From Isochrysis galbana (Eukaryota; Haptophyta; Isochrysidales; Isochrysidaceae), in contig CM030944.1 of NCBI GenBank assembly GCA_018136815.1, positions 1,302,456-1,366,455 of the forward strand: a DNA stretch of 64,000 nucleotides, in the 5' to 3' direction. Of the stretch, positions 29,478-40,399 are shown in pieces. The notes under the pieces were generated by a model that ran no database searches, had not been told where the DNA came from, and saw only the letters and a list, made by a program, of their open reading frames with translations. Both the position numbers and the translations under genes were made by a program. Positions within the stretch are counted from its first letter, which is position 1. Each line of letters starts with the position of its first letter.

Positions 29478-29495
29478 CGAGAAGCGATGCCACTA

Positions 29496-30340
29496 CATGC
29501 CACCCAAGATCCTTTCCCATCCCCACTGACACACTGATCAATGCATCCGACACAGTAGGCTAGGTGGCACCATCACACAGTCGTCGAGGTCTCGAGGGCA
29601 CCGAGGGTCATGGGAGGATTTGTCGGATAGGGTGGTAGCGTCAATTGACAAAATTAGTCAAGTGAATGGAAATTAACCAAGTGAATGGAACAAATGGAAA
29701 GCAGAGCACAAGTGCGCCCCCGGGCTAAGAGCACCAGGGAATGCAGACTTGGATGGTTTGTGCATCCAGGTTGCCACAGACGCCTAATCCTAGCACATAA
29801 GTACTGTGAATATCCGCAGTGCCGTTTTGGGGGCTCATCGTCTAGGGCTGGAGGGTACAAGGCGGTTAGGAGCGCGTGGCGCTGGAGCAAGTCTGGGCAT
29901 GCCAGATCCGGCGAGTCTGTGGTTGGTCATAGGAAAAGCGGCGGTATGCCTAGTTCGTGTGCGGCCCACCTCCACTTGAGCTCCTCAAGTCGAACTGTGC
30001 ATCGAGGAGCAGTTTGTACGTGCGCCCTTCCAGCCGCAGGAATCGGTCGAGGATGGGGTAGATCGGTGTGTCCAAATACGGCGCTTGGCGCCGAGAGGCA
30101 AGCTGGCCTCAAAAGCGAAGACCTAGATGATAACCAGCCCCACCGGCCGTGGCTAGCCGGTAGAGCCCGAAAATAAGGGGGCGGCGCTAGGTTTCAATAG
30201 CAAGCGTCCGGAGGGCGATGGCATCGACGATGTCGAGCACCGTCAAGCTCCCCCGCTTGCCATAAGCATAGGAACGAGGCGATCCCCACTCGCCCGCGGT
30301 GGAAATTGAGCGGACGGGGTGGCGCGTGGCCGGTTCCGAG
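29496..30340. other. Intergenic region, nothing recognised
   Basis: An open frame at 29685-30176 is Arg/Ser/Cys-rich with no family resemblance. A tandem GTCAAGTGAATGGAA / CCAAGTGAATGGAA pair lies at 29655-29690. No RNA gene was recognised. Confidence 0.4.
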
Positions 30341-30345
30341 GCAAG

Positions 30346-32022
30346 TCAACCAATCTCCACAGGGGAGATGCAGCCATCGCTGACAGCCCGGCGCGTGACC
30401 TTGGGGTCACACATGACTGGCTTGGGATCGTCTAGCATCCGCTTAGCCACGCGGTGGAGAAGCGATGCGCCGATTAGGTCGGCGCACGAGGAGACCTCGC
30501 GCGCGTTGTCCTTATCGACGAGGGGAAGAAGCATCTGTTCGCATATGTGTTCGAGTCGGGTGAGCTGGTATGCGTTGGCGAGCATGATCAGGTCGAGCGC
30601 GTGCTCAGCAGAGAGCACCTCGGAAACTTCGTCGGTGAGGAGGTAGTCGATGAGCGAGCGAAAGGCGTGGTACGGCACGCCCGGCAGCTTCACTACGCGC
30701 GCCGATGACTCACGCATGCCCGACGAGAACATGGCGCGGAAGTGAGCGCAGCGCACGCAAAGGATTGCTTTGGACGCGCGCAACGTGTGGCCGTCCACTT
30801 CGAAGACGGCCTCCCCCTCAACGATGGCTTGCGAGTCGCCATCGAGCAGCTGGCGCAAATCCTGCCGCAGCGTGCTGGGCGCAATGCGCATGGGCGGCAG
30901 CGCGTCAACGGCTACCGAGCGCACGCACGAGTTGCAGCGGTCCGCCACCAGCAACGTGGGCCCCGCGCCAGGGAGCAGGCAGAGGCAGAGCCCGCACGGC
31001 GAGTTGAATTGGGTGTTGCTCAGCGCGGGCACGCCCGTTCCCGAAAGCGTCGTCACTTCGCCCAGCGGTGTCACCTTGCGCACGCAGTGGTTGCCCGAGT
31101 CGGCCACGTAGAGCGTCCCCTCCGCATCGATGGCGAGTCCATTAGGTGCGTGGAACGCAGAGTCTTTGCCAAAGCCATCGCGGTGCTTGGCCGCGCCGCA
31201 GCCCGCGAGCACAGAGACCTGCCCCTCGGGGGAGATGGACGCAACCGCGTTGGAATGATACGAGGAAACGAAGATCCAGGGCCCCGAGCTCGTGTCGCGC
31301 GATGCGCCCCACCCGCAGTGGACTGCGATGCCATATGGTGCATCCAGCATCGCCTCGCCCTGCCGCGCAAAATGGGGATCACGGAGGCGAGGGGGAGGCG
31401 TGAGTGTGTGAACGGCGCGGCTAGGGGCGGGCGGCGGGTTGGGGGTTGCGCGGTGCGCGAAGAGTGCTCATGGCGGCGGGCTCACGTCGCTACACGAGAT
31501 GGTGGCGACGACCCCGCTCTTGGAGATGACGCGAACGCAGTTGTTGGAGTAGTCGGCGACGTAGAGCGTGTCGCTATGGTCGACGGTGATGCCGCACGGG
31601 TTGTAGAAGGAGGCAGCGCGTCCATGCCCGTCTCTGTGAGCTGCGACGCCGTTGCCCGCCAGCGTGCTCACCACGCCATCCGTGCTCACTCTACGGATCC
31701 TGTGGTTGCCGCAGTCTGCGATGAAGAGCGTCCCTTCCGAGTCCATCGCAAGCCCACATGGATGAGCAAAGGCGGCATCGGCGCCAACTCCGTCGGCGAA
31801 CCCTCGAGCGCCGCATCCCGCCAGCACACGCAGCTGTCCGTCCGCCGCCGAGAGCACACACAGCCGGTGGTGCCCTGTGTCTGCGATGAAAAGGTCTCCA
31901 TTGGCGCCGAGGGCGAGGCCACATGGGTTGAAGAGGGCGACACACTCGTCCGAGCGGGCAAAGAGTGCCTCGGGCGAGGGTGGGAGCGTGCCAGGCACGA
32001 TGGACACGTGCGCGCTCGTCAT
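30346..32022 (-). CDS. NHL-repeat beta-propeller / BTB domain protein
   Basis: Two exons, 32022-31486 and 31359-30346, joined at GAC|GTGAGC ... CGGCAG|GGCGAGG, restoring ISCSD-GEAMLDAPYG in frame; 516 residues. Residues about 30-340 are five or six NHL repeats (NPCGLALGANGDLFIADTGHHRL, PCGLAMDSEGTLFIADCGNHRIR, NPCGITVDHSDTLYVADYSNNCV, PNGLAIDAEGTLYVADSGNHCV). Residues about 375-500 are a BTB fold (VFEVDGHTLRASKAILCVRCAHFRAMFSSGM, VPYHAFRSLIDYLLTDEV). BTB proteins typically bind cullin-3, so an adaptor role in ubiquitylation with the propeller as substrate receptor is likely. Orthologous NHL-BTB combinations occur in algae and oomycetes (recollection). The leader on the coding strand is GA-rich. 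Confidence 0.85.
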
Positions 32023-32084
32023 GTCCTTCGCCGGAATGGCCCGCTAGGTCTCTCTTCCCCTTCCCCCTCCCTCACCCCTCTGGC

Positions 32085-32316
32085 CCTCCTGCTCTCTCTC
32101 TCTCTCTCTCTCTCCCTGGGTCTGCGAGGGTGAAGCACCACGACGGAGGCTCCTCGTGTAGCGGATGAAACTCACGCGGTGTAGTGAAGAAAACCCACGG
32201 AGGCGCCCGCCGAGCACCGTGGGGGGGGGCTGTCGGACCACGGCCTCCCCTTCTGCGACCCTTCCCCCCCGCCCCCCCCCTCTCTGTGCTTCGCACCGCT
32301 TCTCTCAGCTTCTCTC

Positions 32317-32359
<43 letters not shown>

Positions 32360-33110
32360 GCAGCCCCCTCGGCGTGGCGTCTCTTTCTGCCCTCTTCTCC
32401 CTCTCTCTTTTCAGCCTCTTCCGGCAGTCTATCCTCTCCTGGAGGCGCCCATTCCTCCCCATTCTCACCCCCTCTCTCTCTCTCCTTCTCTCCCCATTCC
32501 ACCCCACTCTCGATGCTCACCTGCCTCCTCCCTTCTCTCTCTCCTCTGTGGGGAAACGGTTCATGGTACCTCGGGAGGATCTCTCGGACGGCCGTCCCTC
32601 CCCTCTCTCCCTCTCTCCGTCCCTCTCTCCCCCTCTCCGTTTCTCTCTCTCTCTCTCCTCCCCCCCCCTCTCCCTCTCCTCCCCCCCCCTCTCTCTCTCC
32701 CTTTCCCCCCCTTCTCTCTCTCTCTTCTCGCAGCTCTCCCGGAACGGAAGTCTCCCGCCGATTGTCTTCTCTGATCACCCCCCCCATCTTCCACTGTCTT
32801 CTCACCTCCCGCGTCGAGAGGGGCCGCCGGTGCTCCCCCTCCCCTTCTTTCCGTTGTCCCGTCCAAATAGTAAAAAGTTGGCGCGGGGGCGGCCCGCGAG
32901 GACGAGGCGCGTTGCCACCCCCCCCCACCCACACCAAAAAAAAGAATGCGCGAGGAATCTCCCTCCTGCGCACGGAGAAGAAGCCGAGCGAGGCGGCGCA
33001 GGGAGCGGAGGGAACTTCCCCGGTATCGACGCGAATCTTCACGTACCGGACGGGCGACGGCGGGTTCGAGATGCGTGAGAGAAGGCCTGAGGCGCGCATC
33101 GCCCACCTCG
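32085..33110. repeat. CT-rich low-complexity region
   Basis: (CT)n runs at 32093-32115 and 32321-32356, and C/T-rich sequence to about 32850. Long ORFs in all frames here are composition artefacts. The part at 32093-32115 is the GA-rich leader of the NHL-BTB gene. Confidence 0.7.
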
Positions 33111-33529
33111 ATTCACAGCGTCAATTAGCCGGTATTTGGGCCTACCGTCCTACCGTCTACTTTACCTCCGCCACCTGCAACCGATTGCTCATTCACTTAA
33201 AGAGCCCGTGGGGGAAGCGATACCAACATGTCAGTGCACCAAAGCTGCCGGATGGAGTGTGCGCTGGTGGGGTTGGGCTAGGTGACGCAGAAGATGATTG
33301 GATTGCAGATGATAATTCTTGTCCAAGTCTGCAAACTATGAAACATTTGATAGTGTGATTGGTGATTGATTCGCTAACTGAACGAACGCTCAACACCAAC
33401 ACACTTACTCCTCACTTCTTCGCCCTCGTGTTGCGACTGACGCTCCTTTGCTCCTTTATCCTTTACGGCGGCCTCTGGCCGCCCCGGTTGTCAAACCTAT
33501 CGTCAAGTGTCATGTCCACATGTCCACGG

Positions 33530-33940
33530 GGCCTTACACAACCTGACGTCAGTGATGTCAGACCTGACGTCAGGTCCAATAATTGTTCATAAAACTAAAA
33601 ATATAAGCTATATTGTGCAAAATTCGACCATTTTGGTCTAACGCACGCTACGGTGGCACAATGCGTCGCGGCACAGGTTACTACAATGCACGCTGCACGC
33701 GTTCGAGACTGCTTGGACCTGTGCTGGTAAGGATAGTGCTATCGGCACATCGCACATCGCACATCGGCACCAGTCACCAGTCACTCTTTTTTCTACAACT
33801 TGTACCTTTTATATATTCCTTTCTAATATTTTTAATCGTAGATCGGTCAGCCATATGACGAGACGTCTGACGGTCATCGTCAGGTTCAACTGACCTGACA
33901 CCTACCTGACGACAGTGACGTCAGGCCTGACGTGACAACT
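33530..33940. mobile_element. AT-rich element bounded by TGACGTCA-containing inverted arrays (MITE-like)
   Basis: The left end carries CCTGACGTCAGTGATGTCAG and CCTGACGTCAGG. The right end carries CCTGACGACAGTGACGTCAG, GCCTGACGTGACAAC and further CTGAC words. The roughly 300 nt between is clearly AT-richer (TTTATATATTCC, TAATATTTTTAATC) than its GC-rich surroundings. No long ORF and no certain target duplication. Confidence 0.5.
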
Positions 33941-34222
33941 AGGCTGGCCGCCAGCCGCGCACGCGCGCGCCTCTGTGCTTCCTCGCTTCCTCTGTGTTGT
34001 GTGTTGCGCCACAAGAGGTTTGAAACACGGCGAAACACGGCTGTTTTTGGCTTTTGTAGAAACACAGTGTTCCTGTGTTTCACATGTAGGGTTTGCAACC
34101 TACTTTTATAAGTGGCTCCAAAGAACTATTTCAAGCCCGTTCTCCGTTCTTTCAACCTTCCTAAAACCCCGCAAAAGGCAAAAGATCTCTTTTCTCTTTC
34201 TACCTTCTACGAGGCGTGGAGA

Positions 34223-35296
34223 ATGCTCCCGCTGTGGGCGATGGCGACGCTCGGCGCGGCGCCCTCGCTCGTCCTCAATGACGGCACCAGGCACCCGCTG
34301 GTAGGGTACGGGACTTACAAAGTGGGCGTGGTGCCCGCATCAGCATCGAGTGCCGCCACCGGTGCTGCGTCACCCGCTGATGCCGCCAACCCCGCTGAGT
34401 GCGTCGAGGCGGCCATCGGGCTCGGCTACCGCTTCATCGACTGCGCTGAGTTCTACGCAAACGAAAAGGCCGTGGGCGAGGGGATCGCGCGTGCGGGCGT
34501 GCCGCGTGGAGAGCTGTACCTCGCCTCCAAGGTATGGACCAGCACGATCCATGCCGGGCCCGAGGCTGTACAGGCGCAGCTTGCGCAGACGCTCTCGGAC
34601 CTCGGCACGAGCTACCTCGACCTCTACTGCATTCACTGGCCCGTGCCCACTAAGCATGTAGAGGCGTACAAGCAACTCGAGAAGGCGCACAAAGCTGGGC
34701 TTATCCGCAGCATCGGCGTGTCCAACTACGCCAAGGAAGACTACCAGGAGCTCATTGACGCGGGGATCACTGTAATGCCAGCCATCAACCAGATTGAAAT
34801 CAACCCGTTCCTCTACCGCAAGGAGACCATCGCCTTCTTCGAGTCGGTCGGGTGTAAACTTCAGTCGTATCGCGCGCTGCGTGATGGCAAGGCTTTTGAG
34901 GACCCCACTGTCGTCGAGATTGCGTCCAAGCTTGGAAAGACGCCTGCACAGGTGACTTGGGACAGTCCTAGGGCACTCCTGCTTCCGCACAAGCTGCCGC
35001 GTGGACTGCCCACATGGGCCGCACCGACACGATCTTCCGGCCCCTTCCCGCAGATTCTCGGTCGCTGGTGCGTCCAGCATGGCATCATTGCCATCGTCAA
35101 ATCCGTCAAAGCTGAGCGCATGGCAGAGAACCTCGCCATATTCGACTTTGAAATCCCACCTGAAGACATGGAACGGCTCGACAACTTGACGACTCCGGAC
35201 GCGATTGCCAAGTTCGTCGAGTTGTACCGCAAATGCGTCGTGCGTGACACCCCCCTCTCACCGGAGCTCGCCAGAATGGAGATTACCGAGATGTGA
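34223..35296 (+). CDS. Aldo-keto reductase
   Basis: Two exons, 34223-34951 and 35054-35296 (CAG|GTGACT ... CCGCAG|ATTCTC), 323 residues; the intron is a multiple of three and lacks stops, so read-through hides it. ATG 34223 gives MLPLWAMATLGAAPSLVLNDG and GYGTYKVG. The catalytic tetrad is visible: Asp and Tyr in IDCAEFYANE, Lys in YLASKVWTS, His in YCIHWP. SIGVSNY and INQIEINPFL are family signatures, and IAIVKSVKAERMAENL is the cofactor-binding loop. The family reduces aldehydes and ketones with NADPH. An Ala/Ser-rich insert (ASASSAATGAASPADAANPA) follows the first strand. The usual QAYSPL motif is changed to QSYRAL. Confidence 0.92.
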   Translation: MLPLWAMATLGAAPSLVLNDGTRHPLVGYGTYKVGVVPASASSAATGAASPADAANPAECVEAAIGLGYRFIDCAEFYANEKAVGEGIARAGVPRGELYLASKVWTSTIHAGPEAVQAQLAQTLSDLGTSYLDLYCIHWPVPTKHVEAYKQLEKAHKAGLIRSIGVSNYAKEDYQELIDAGITVMPAINQIEINPFLYRKETIAFFESVGCKLQSYRALRDGKAFEDPTVVEIASKLGKTPAQVTWDSPRALLLPHKLPRGLPTWAAPTRSSGPFPQILGRWCVQHGIIAIVKSVKAERMAENLAIFDFEIPPEDMERLDNLTTPDAIAKFVELYRKCVVRDTPLSPELARMEITEM

Positions 35297-36030
35297 GCAG
35301 ATCATCTGGCTTGCACGAGAAATCTGCGACACATAGGTAGGATTTACCAGCCGAGGAGGCGAACTATGGTAGCTTCCAAAGCGATGGTGCTGGTGCGGCA
35401 GTTGGCGCGTCCTGAATGCAGCCTTCCGCCGCGGCCTGCACAGTCCGCGCGCCCATGCGCGCGTCATCAAAGGCCAGAGCAGACGAGACTCTCCTTTTGC
35501 TCTTCAGTTACGAGTGATTCGCTTCTAGTGGGCTGTGCTAGCGGTCTAGTGGACATGTTGCACACCTGGCAAGACGTATTTTGGCTCGCTTTTGCTTTCC
35601 AACGGTTGAGCCACGTACCATAGTAGATATCGCTGTGCGTGGCTCCATTCATTTGCTTGTTAGAGGCTTGCTTCCCGCCCCTTCTCGTCATGCCTAGGGC
35701 TCCTTGATCTTCGCGCAAATCTGCGTTGTTGTTGTTGTATGTTCAGCAAAATTTAACGATTGTGAAGAAGGTGCAACATGAGGTCCCCTTTTTTTACCCC
35801 CGCCCCCTCCCCATTCAAAGGGTACAGGAGCACCCACACTTTGAAGGGTATAATAATAATAAAACAACTGAGCGTTAGTACCACTACTCCCACTAGCCCG
35901 GTACCATCACGACACCCCTCAGCGCACCTGCCCGCACGCCTTGAAGTGGTGGCACAGACACATACACCTATGCATCCCTTCAAATCTCCCCCCTCGCAAA
36001 CCCCCGGCTCCCATTATAACTCCCCATAAG
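35297..36030. other. Intergenic region, nothing recognised
   Basis: A TTGTTGTTG run at 35726 and TATAATAATAATAAAAC at 35848 are the only features of note. No gene supported. Confidence 0.4.
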
Positions 36031-36049
36031 TTACAATGGGGGAAAACCC

Positions 36050-36720
36050 AGTGAGGCGGACCGACCTACGTCGGGCGACTCACCGGGGAAAAACACCGGG
36101 GGGGGGGCCTCTCGTCGAGCACCAGAACGGCCCTTACAGTTTACAGCTCGCGCCGCGAGCAGTCCTCGAAGAAATAAATGACTGCGCCCCCCGATACCTG
36201 CCACAAGGACGCCTTGAGCCACTCCCTTCTTCTCCCCCTCCTGTCGCCAGCCGCCCCTTTTCGCCCGTTTGCTTACCAAACGGGGCCCGTTTCTTACCGC
36301 ACTCCATCGGGGGGGGTGCAAAACCCCCCCTCGCTCCCTCTCTCCAATCTGCTCCTCCATCCACCTCTCTCCCTGCGGCGTGTCGCCATGCGGCGCGCCA
36401 CGGCCTGCTCTCAGAGGGCCTTTGGGGGCTCCCAGAGGGCCAGCAAGGGCTGCTCAGGGGGCAGTGGAGGCTGGGGCTCAGCCCCTGGCCCCCCCTGCCT
36501 CTCCCACGCTTGCCATGGTGGCGCTGTCCATTGTCCATTGCAGCCTCCCAGCGGCCTCTGTATGCCTGGCGACCAGGGAAGGGGGGGAGTCAGCTCGAGG
36601 GCAGGCCCAGTATGGGTGTGGGAGTGCGAGTCGCGGCCCGCGCCCACGAACGAAGGGTCTGAGCCAGGATGATGATTGCCCAACCCCTGCCGGAGGGCAG
36701 GGCAACTGACTATGACTATA
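36050..36720 (+). repeat. SINE-like element (diverged), with internal family-A similarity
   Basis: The right part shares CTCGAGGGCAGGCCCAG and GGGAGTGCGAGTCGCGGCC with the antisense fragment at 43690-43770. The body shares GGAGGCTGGGGCT..GCCCC and CCCCTGCCTCTCCC with element A. It ends near GACTATAAAATTAGTTCGG, close to the AACTAAGTTTATA head motif on the opposite strand. No perfect target duplication seen, so the borders are approximate. Confidence 0.5.
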
Positions 36721-36828
36721 AAATTAGTTCGGTATAACTTCTAATTAGAAGCGGCTCTCGCCCACCGAGAGGCTGAGTGAGAGGCCTCGTCCTAATTTAT
36801 ATATAGTGCACGTAGTAGGGTCAACTAA

Positions 36829-36960
36829 CTTTATACTTGGTACACTCAATAGCTATCGATAACCGATAGGGTCATGGAGCGCGCGCCGCTCCCCTCCTCA
36901 GAGGGTGCAACTCGAGGTTCCTTTTTTTTGTCACGCCCCTCCCGGCTTTTAGGTATATAA
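36829..36960 (+). repeat. LINE-type 5' head fragment (MERAP start)
   Basis: ACTAACTTTATACTTGG at 36827, then ATG 36874 giving MERAPLPSSEGATRG before degenerating. It matches the heads at 22414 and 56335 (minus). Confidence 0.45.
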
Positions 36961-37227
36961 TTTCTACTGACCCCTAACTTCGCCCCTAACTCGGGAGTTG
37001 ACCGCGCGCAGACAAACATAAACACGGGGAACCATCAAGCGGAAGACGTCTTGTGTTTCGTTTGTGCCTCCCGTTTCCAACTTGGCCCCTAACTCGGACA
37101 CGCTTCCCCGAGCGTGATGAGATTTTTTTCTTGCATAACAATTGAAAGGGCAGGACCGGCTGCGATGTCCCCTTTTCTACGGTCAACTCGTCTTGCTGCA
37201 CGTTTGTACTGTAAAAAAGGGGGTCCT

Positions 37228-37310
37228 TTAAGTAGAACTTATACCGTCCACATGGGGGGCACTTGCGAAAAAAACAACCAAACCTGAGGTTGCACCCTCT
37301 CACTCTCCTG
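37228..37310 (+). repeat. Dispersed repeat D, copy 2
   Basis: AAGTAGAACTTATA...GCGAAAAAAACAACCAAAC, TGAGGTTGCA. Same as 210-290. Confidence 0.6.
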
Positions 37311-37609
37311 CCGCCTGCCGCCAACCCCGCCGCGACGGACGATCGAGCCGGCACGTCCCCGCCGTCAAGTAGCCACACGCGCTGTTCAGGTGTGCGCGTC
37401 AACACGTCACGTGGATTCTCATCCGCAACTAGACGTTTCGTAGTGGATATGACGTCGCAAAACTCAAAGAAAGCAAGTGATAGGTAGGTGTCAATAAAGG
37501 GATTGGGAGTTGTTGTTGTTGTTGCTTGGCGTATCGTGGAGCAAAGCGCGCGTGGCGGCTCGGCAACGGCGAGTCATTGGGGTCGGTCGGGGGAGGAGGG
37601 GGGTACTTT

Positions 37610-37690
37610 GCCAGTAAAAATTATACATCCACTTCAAGGGGGTATTTGTCAAAAAAACAACCAAACCTGAGGTCGCAGCCTCTTCGTCAA
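37610..37690 (+). repeat. Dispersed repeat D, copy 3
   Basis: AAAAATTATAC...TCAAAAAAACAACCAAACC, TGAGGTCGCAGCCTCT, more diverged than the other two. Copies 2 and 3 lie about 380 nt apart, so they may be the two ends of one unit. Confidence 0.55.
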
Positions 37691-37888
37691 TCAGCTGGAA
37701 ATGTAAACCACTTTCATGCGCACACAACCGCAAACTAGTTCTAGTTCTAATTCGACGGTGCGCCATGCGGCGACGCACCCCTATGATCCTGCTAGAAGTA
37801 GGATCTACGCATCCTATCGCTCAAATCAGCATTCGCATCGTGGGAGGCCCTTCCTGGAAGGCGGAAGGGCGCCTATGACCCCTTACCT

Positions 37889-38602
37889 TTAAAAGAAGCT
37901 AACCATCACCGGCCTGTAGTCAAGCACCTTGTCTTCGTGGACAAGCTCTATCCACCCGCATGGTAGGCGTTCGTCGGGTGCGGCGTGTTGAAATGCCCGC
38001 GGCCATCTCAGGCCGGCTATACGCGCGGGCTTGTTCTTGCCGATGGGCATCGAGGCAAGCTCCATACAGCCTCCTCCAGCGCACGGCACTCGTACTCGAA
38101 CGTGCAAGTCGATAGGCGTACTCTCCGCACTTGTGGATGATACGGAAACCTCCATGGTGCCCCATCGGTTGACTGCAGCATTGCCGCATAGACACACGCC
38201 TAGCACCGCCTCGGCTTCGGGAAAGCGCTTGTCTAAAGAGATGGGGCGGCTCAGGCGAAGGCCAGATGAATTGACCTCCTCTGGAAGATGTGGCAGGCAG
38301 GCTATGACAGCGACGTTGGTGCTCGAGCCCGGCAACGGAAACCACAACTCTGGGCGGACCTCTGCGCTCGTCATTGCGTCGAAATCGTCGCCACTTGAGG
38401 AGCTGCTCCAGCTCTGAGCCTCCTCAGCGGCAGCGTGGAAACGGGCCAGGATGACGGCGCGAGCCTGCGCTGCCACAAGAGCCTGCGCCGCCTGGTCTTG
38501 CCCGGCCTGAGCCGCCTGCAGCGCGGCCTGGCCGGCGGCGTACGAGGCTATATTTTCCCAATGAGAAGGCGGCACCATCGCCTCGTAGGCCGTGCGGGCC
38601 AT
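37889..38602 (-). CDS. Hypothetical protein
   Basis: 237 residues from ATG 38602 (MARTAYEAMVPPSHWENI). An Ala/Gln-rich helix (QAALQAAQAGQDQAAQALVA) is followed by a Ser/Asp patch and a beta-rich half (ELWFPLPGSSTNVAVIACLP, WGTMEVSVSSTSAESTPIDL, HVRVRVP, GWIELVHEDKVLDYRPVMVS). Six cysteines sit in the second half. No family recognised. The regular alternation of hydrophobic residues and the clean codon use suggest a real gene; introns may exist upstream. Confidence 0.5.
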   Translation of the reverse strand: MARTAYEAMVPPSHWENIASYAAGQAALQAAQAGQDQAAQALVAAQARAVILARFHAAAEEAQSWSSSSSGDDFDAMTSAEVRPELWFPLPGSSTNVAVIACLPHLPEEVNSSGLRLSRPISLDKRFPEAEAVLGVCLCGNAAVNRWGTMEVSVSSTSAESTPIDLHVRVRVPCAGGGCMELASMPIGKNKPARIAGLRWPRAFQHAAPDERLPCGWIELVHEDKVLDYRPVMVSFF

Positions 38603-38962
38603 CACGGTGTGCGTGCGCTCGTGCAGACAGTGCGCTCGTGCCAAGCAAACGTCGGAGAGAAATGGGGGAGGGGGGAGGGGGGGGAACAGGCGAGGCGAGG
38701 GGATGGGCGTTTGGCGGGAAGAGAGAGACGCGCCGAGTCACTCCGGGCGATGTAGGGGTGGAGATGATGGAGGGAAGGCAGTGGGGGAAGCAGGTGCAAG
38801 GCCGTGAGCGGGACGGGAGGAGGGACGGAACGTCCGGCCCCAGACAGACCCACGGCGGATTAGAGAAGACGGAGGAGGGGGTGGCGTCTTTAGATGAAAG
38901 ATATTCAACTTATGATGGCGTGGGCGCCATCGAAAGAATCTCGCAATAAATAGACATCGAAA

Positions 38963-39115
38963 CAACTAAGTTTATATTTAGTTCGCCCATAGGGGGGCAC
39001 GAGCCCCCCTCTCTCTCCACTCCTCCCCTGCCATGGGGGAGGAACCACCCACTCTCCTGGCACGCCTGATGGCTTGCCAGGAAGGAGCACAAAGCACTGC
39101 TGACCCATTCATTCC
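38963..39115 (+). mobile_element. SINE-like element A, 5' fragment
   Basis: Starts CAACTAAGTTTATATTTAG, then the hairpin GGGGGGCACGAGCCCCCC and sequence nearly identical to the first 150 nt of the element at 51285, breaking off after the CTGCTGACCCA segment. No 3' tail. Confidence 0.75.
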
Positions 39116-39686
39116 TCTCCCCACAGTGTCGCAACGAGGCTTTGCTCGCTGTGTTGAGGGGAGCCGAGTGGCGACGAGCCGGTGGCTGACGCGGTGGAGG
39201 AGACCGGGGCAGAGATGATGGGGAGTAAATGGCCAGCTCGTGATGTTTCCCTTTCGGGCTAGGAGGCTTGTGAAACGACGGAGAGGCGGCGTGAGAGGGA
39301 TGGTGCCGTCCGTCCAGGTGTGGTTAGTTTTCGCCCCGTTTAGTTTAGTGTGTGTGGTTCTGTGTCCTTAGCTTTTTTGGGACCTTGCGTTGTAGTCTCC
39401 CGTGTCTACCTCGGACCTAAGAAGCTCTCATTCTCACTCTCTCTCTGCCACTAGCTCGCGCAGCTAGCCTCGTCTCTACTCTCCGACGCCACGCGTCGCC
39501 CTCCTCCGACCCTCATTCTACCTCGTCGCTCGTAGCGCTCGATGGCAGACACTTTCAGACCCGACTCCTACTATGACCTTTCAGACATCTTCCCGCAAGC
39601 AGCAATCAATGAACCTTCTACGGCCGCGTCAGCTGCCGGCTCGGTCGAACGGCCCTCTGCCTATGAGCCTGTAGTCATCGCGTGTT

Positions 39687-40074
39687 AAATTAAAATTAAA
39701 ATGTTATATCCTAGCCAACCCCACTAGCTAATTGGACACAACTTTTCAGCCCCGGACTCCCGCCATGCCTGGCGAGCCAGGTGTCCGAGTGGTACGGGGG
39801 GGGGGGGCATTGCCCCCTCCCCTCGATATTTGTCCTCCCCCCAGGGCAAGCACCGACCCTACGCACCCCAGCACACCCTCTCCTCGAGGCCACGCTGGGG
39901 GAAAACCCCTTTCGGGTAAAACAACGCAGGGGGGGGGGGCACTCGTGAGTTTAGGGGCCTAGAGCGCTAATCTCCCTCGCCCGAGCGAGTGGCCGCGGCG
40001 AGCCGCGGCCCTTCCCTCCTGGCTCTGGCGCCCCCGTCTTCGTCTCTTACCCAAACGGGGCGAGAAGACACGTA
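39687..40074 (-). mobile_element. SINE-like element B, antisense, 5'-truncated, 14-bp target duplication
   Basis: Flanked by AGTCATCGCGTGTT at 39673-39686 and 40075-40088. Minus-strand 3' end: TAGCTAGTGGGGTTGGCTAG, then GATATAACATTTTAATTTTAATTTA. A longer copy is at 52459-53105. The 5' border here falls inside that longer copy, as expected of incomplete reverse transcription. The tail differs from that of the LINE and element A, so a different partner LINE may exist. Confidence 0.88.
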
Positions 40075-40204
40075 AGTCATCGCGTGTTCGACAGTAGAGC
40101 GTGAGCGCGCGTGACGGAGGTGGAGAGAGGGGGGGAGAATCGCACCATTTCCATTTCTTGGCGAGGATTTTCGTAGCTTCATTCACGTTCGTGTAGCCCT
40201 CCCC

Positions 40205-40275
40205 GGAGCTTTTTTATTGGGCATCGCGCCAAGGTCAAAAAATGCAGCCCAACCTTTACTAGAAGTTAAAAAGTC
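40205..40275 (+). repeat. Dispersed repeat E, copy 1
   Basis: TTGGGCATCG...CAAAAAATGCAGCCC...TGTTTGACCGCCC, shared with 53410-53500. Confidence 0.5.
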
Positions 40276-40399
40276 CCTGTTTGACCGCCCAAATTCTGTA
40301 TCTGTATTCCTCAATCCTGACTTTTCACTTTTACTTTTTACACCCTTAGCCCTTAGCCTTAGAAGTTAAAATAATGTTTGATCGCCCTATAACCTATAA

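Noticed and set aside
32165..33358. 397-codon ORF and several overlapping ORFs
   Set aside because: They translate CT/GA simple sequence in all frames (Ser/Leu/Pro or Arg/Glu runs). No non-repetitive protein-like part.
34952..35053. 34-residue insertion in the aldo-keto reductase
   Set aside because: It begins GTGACT and ends CCGCAG, is a multiple of three, and its removal restores AQILGRWCVQHG. It is an intron, not coding.
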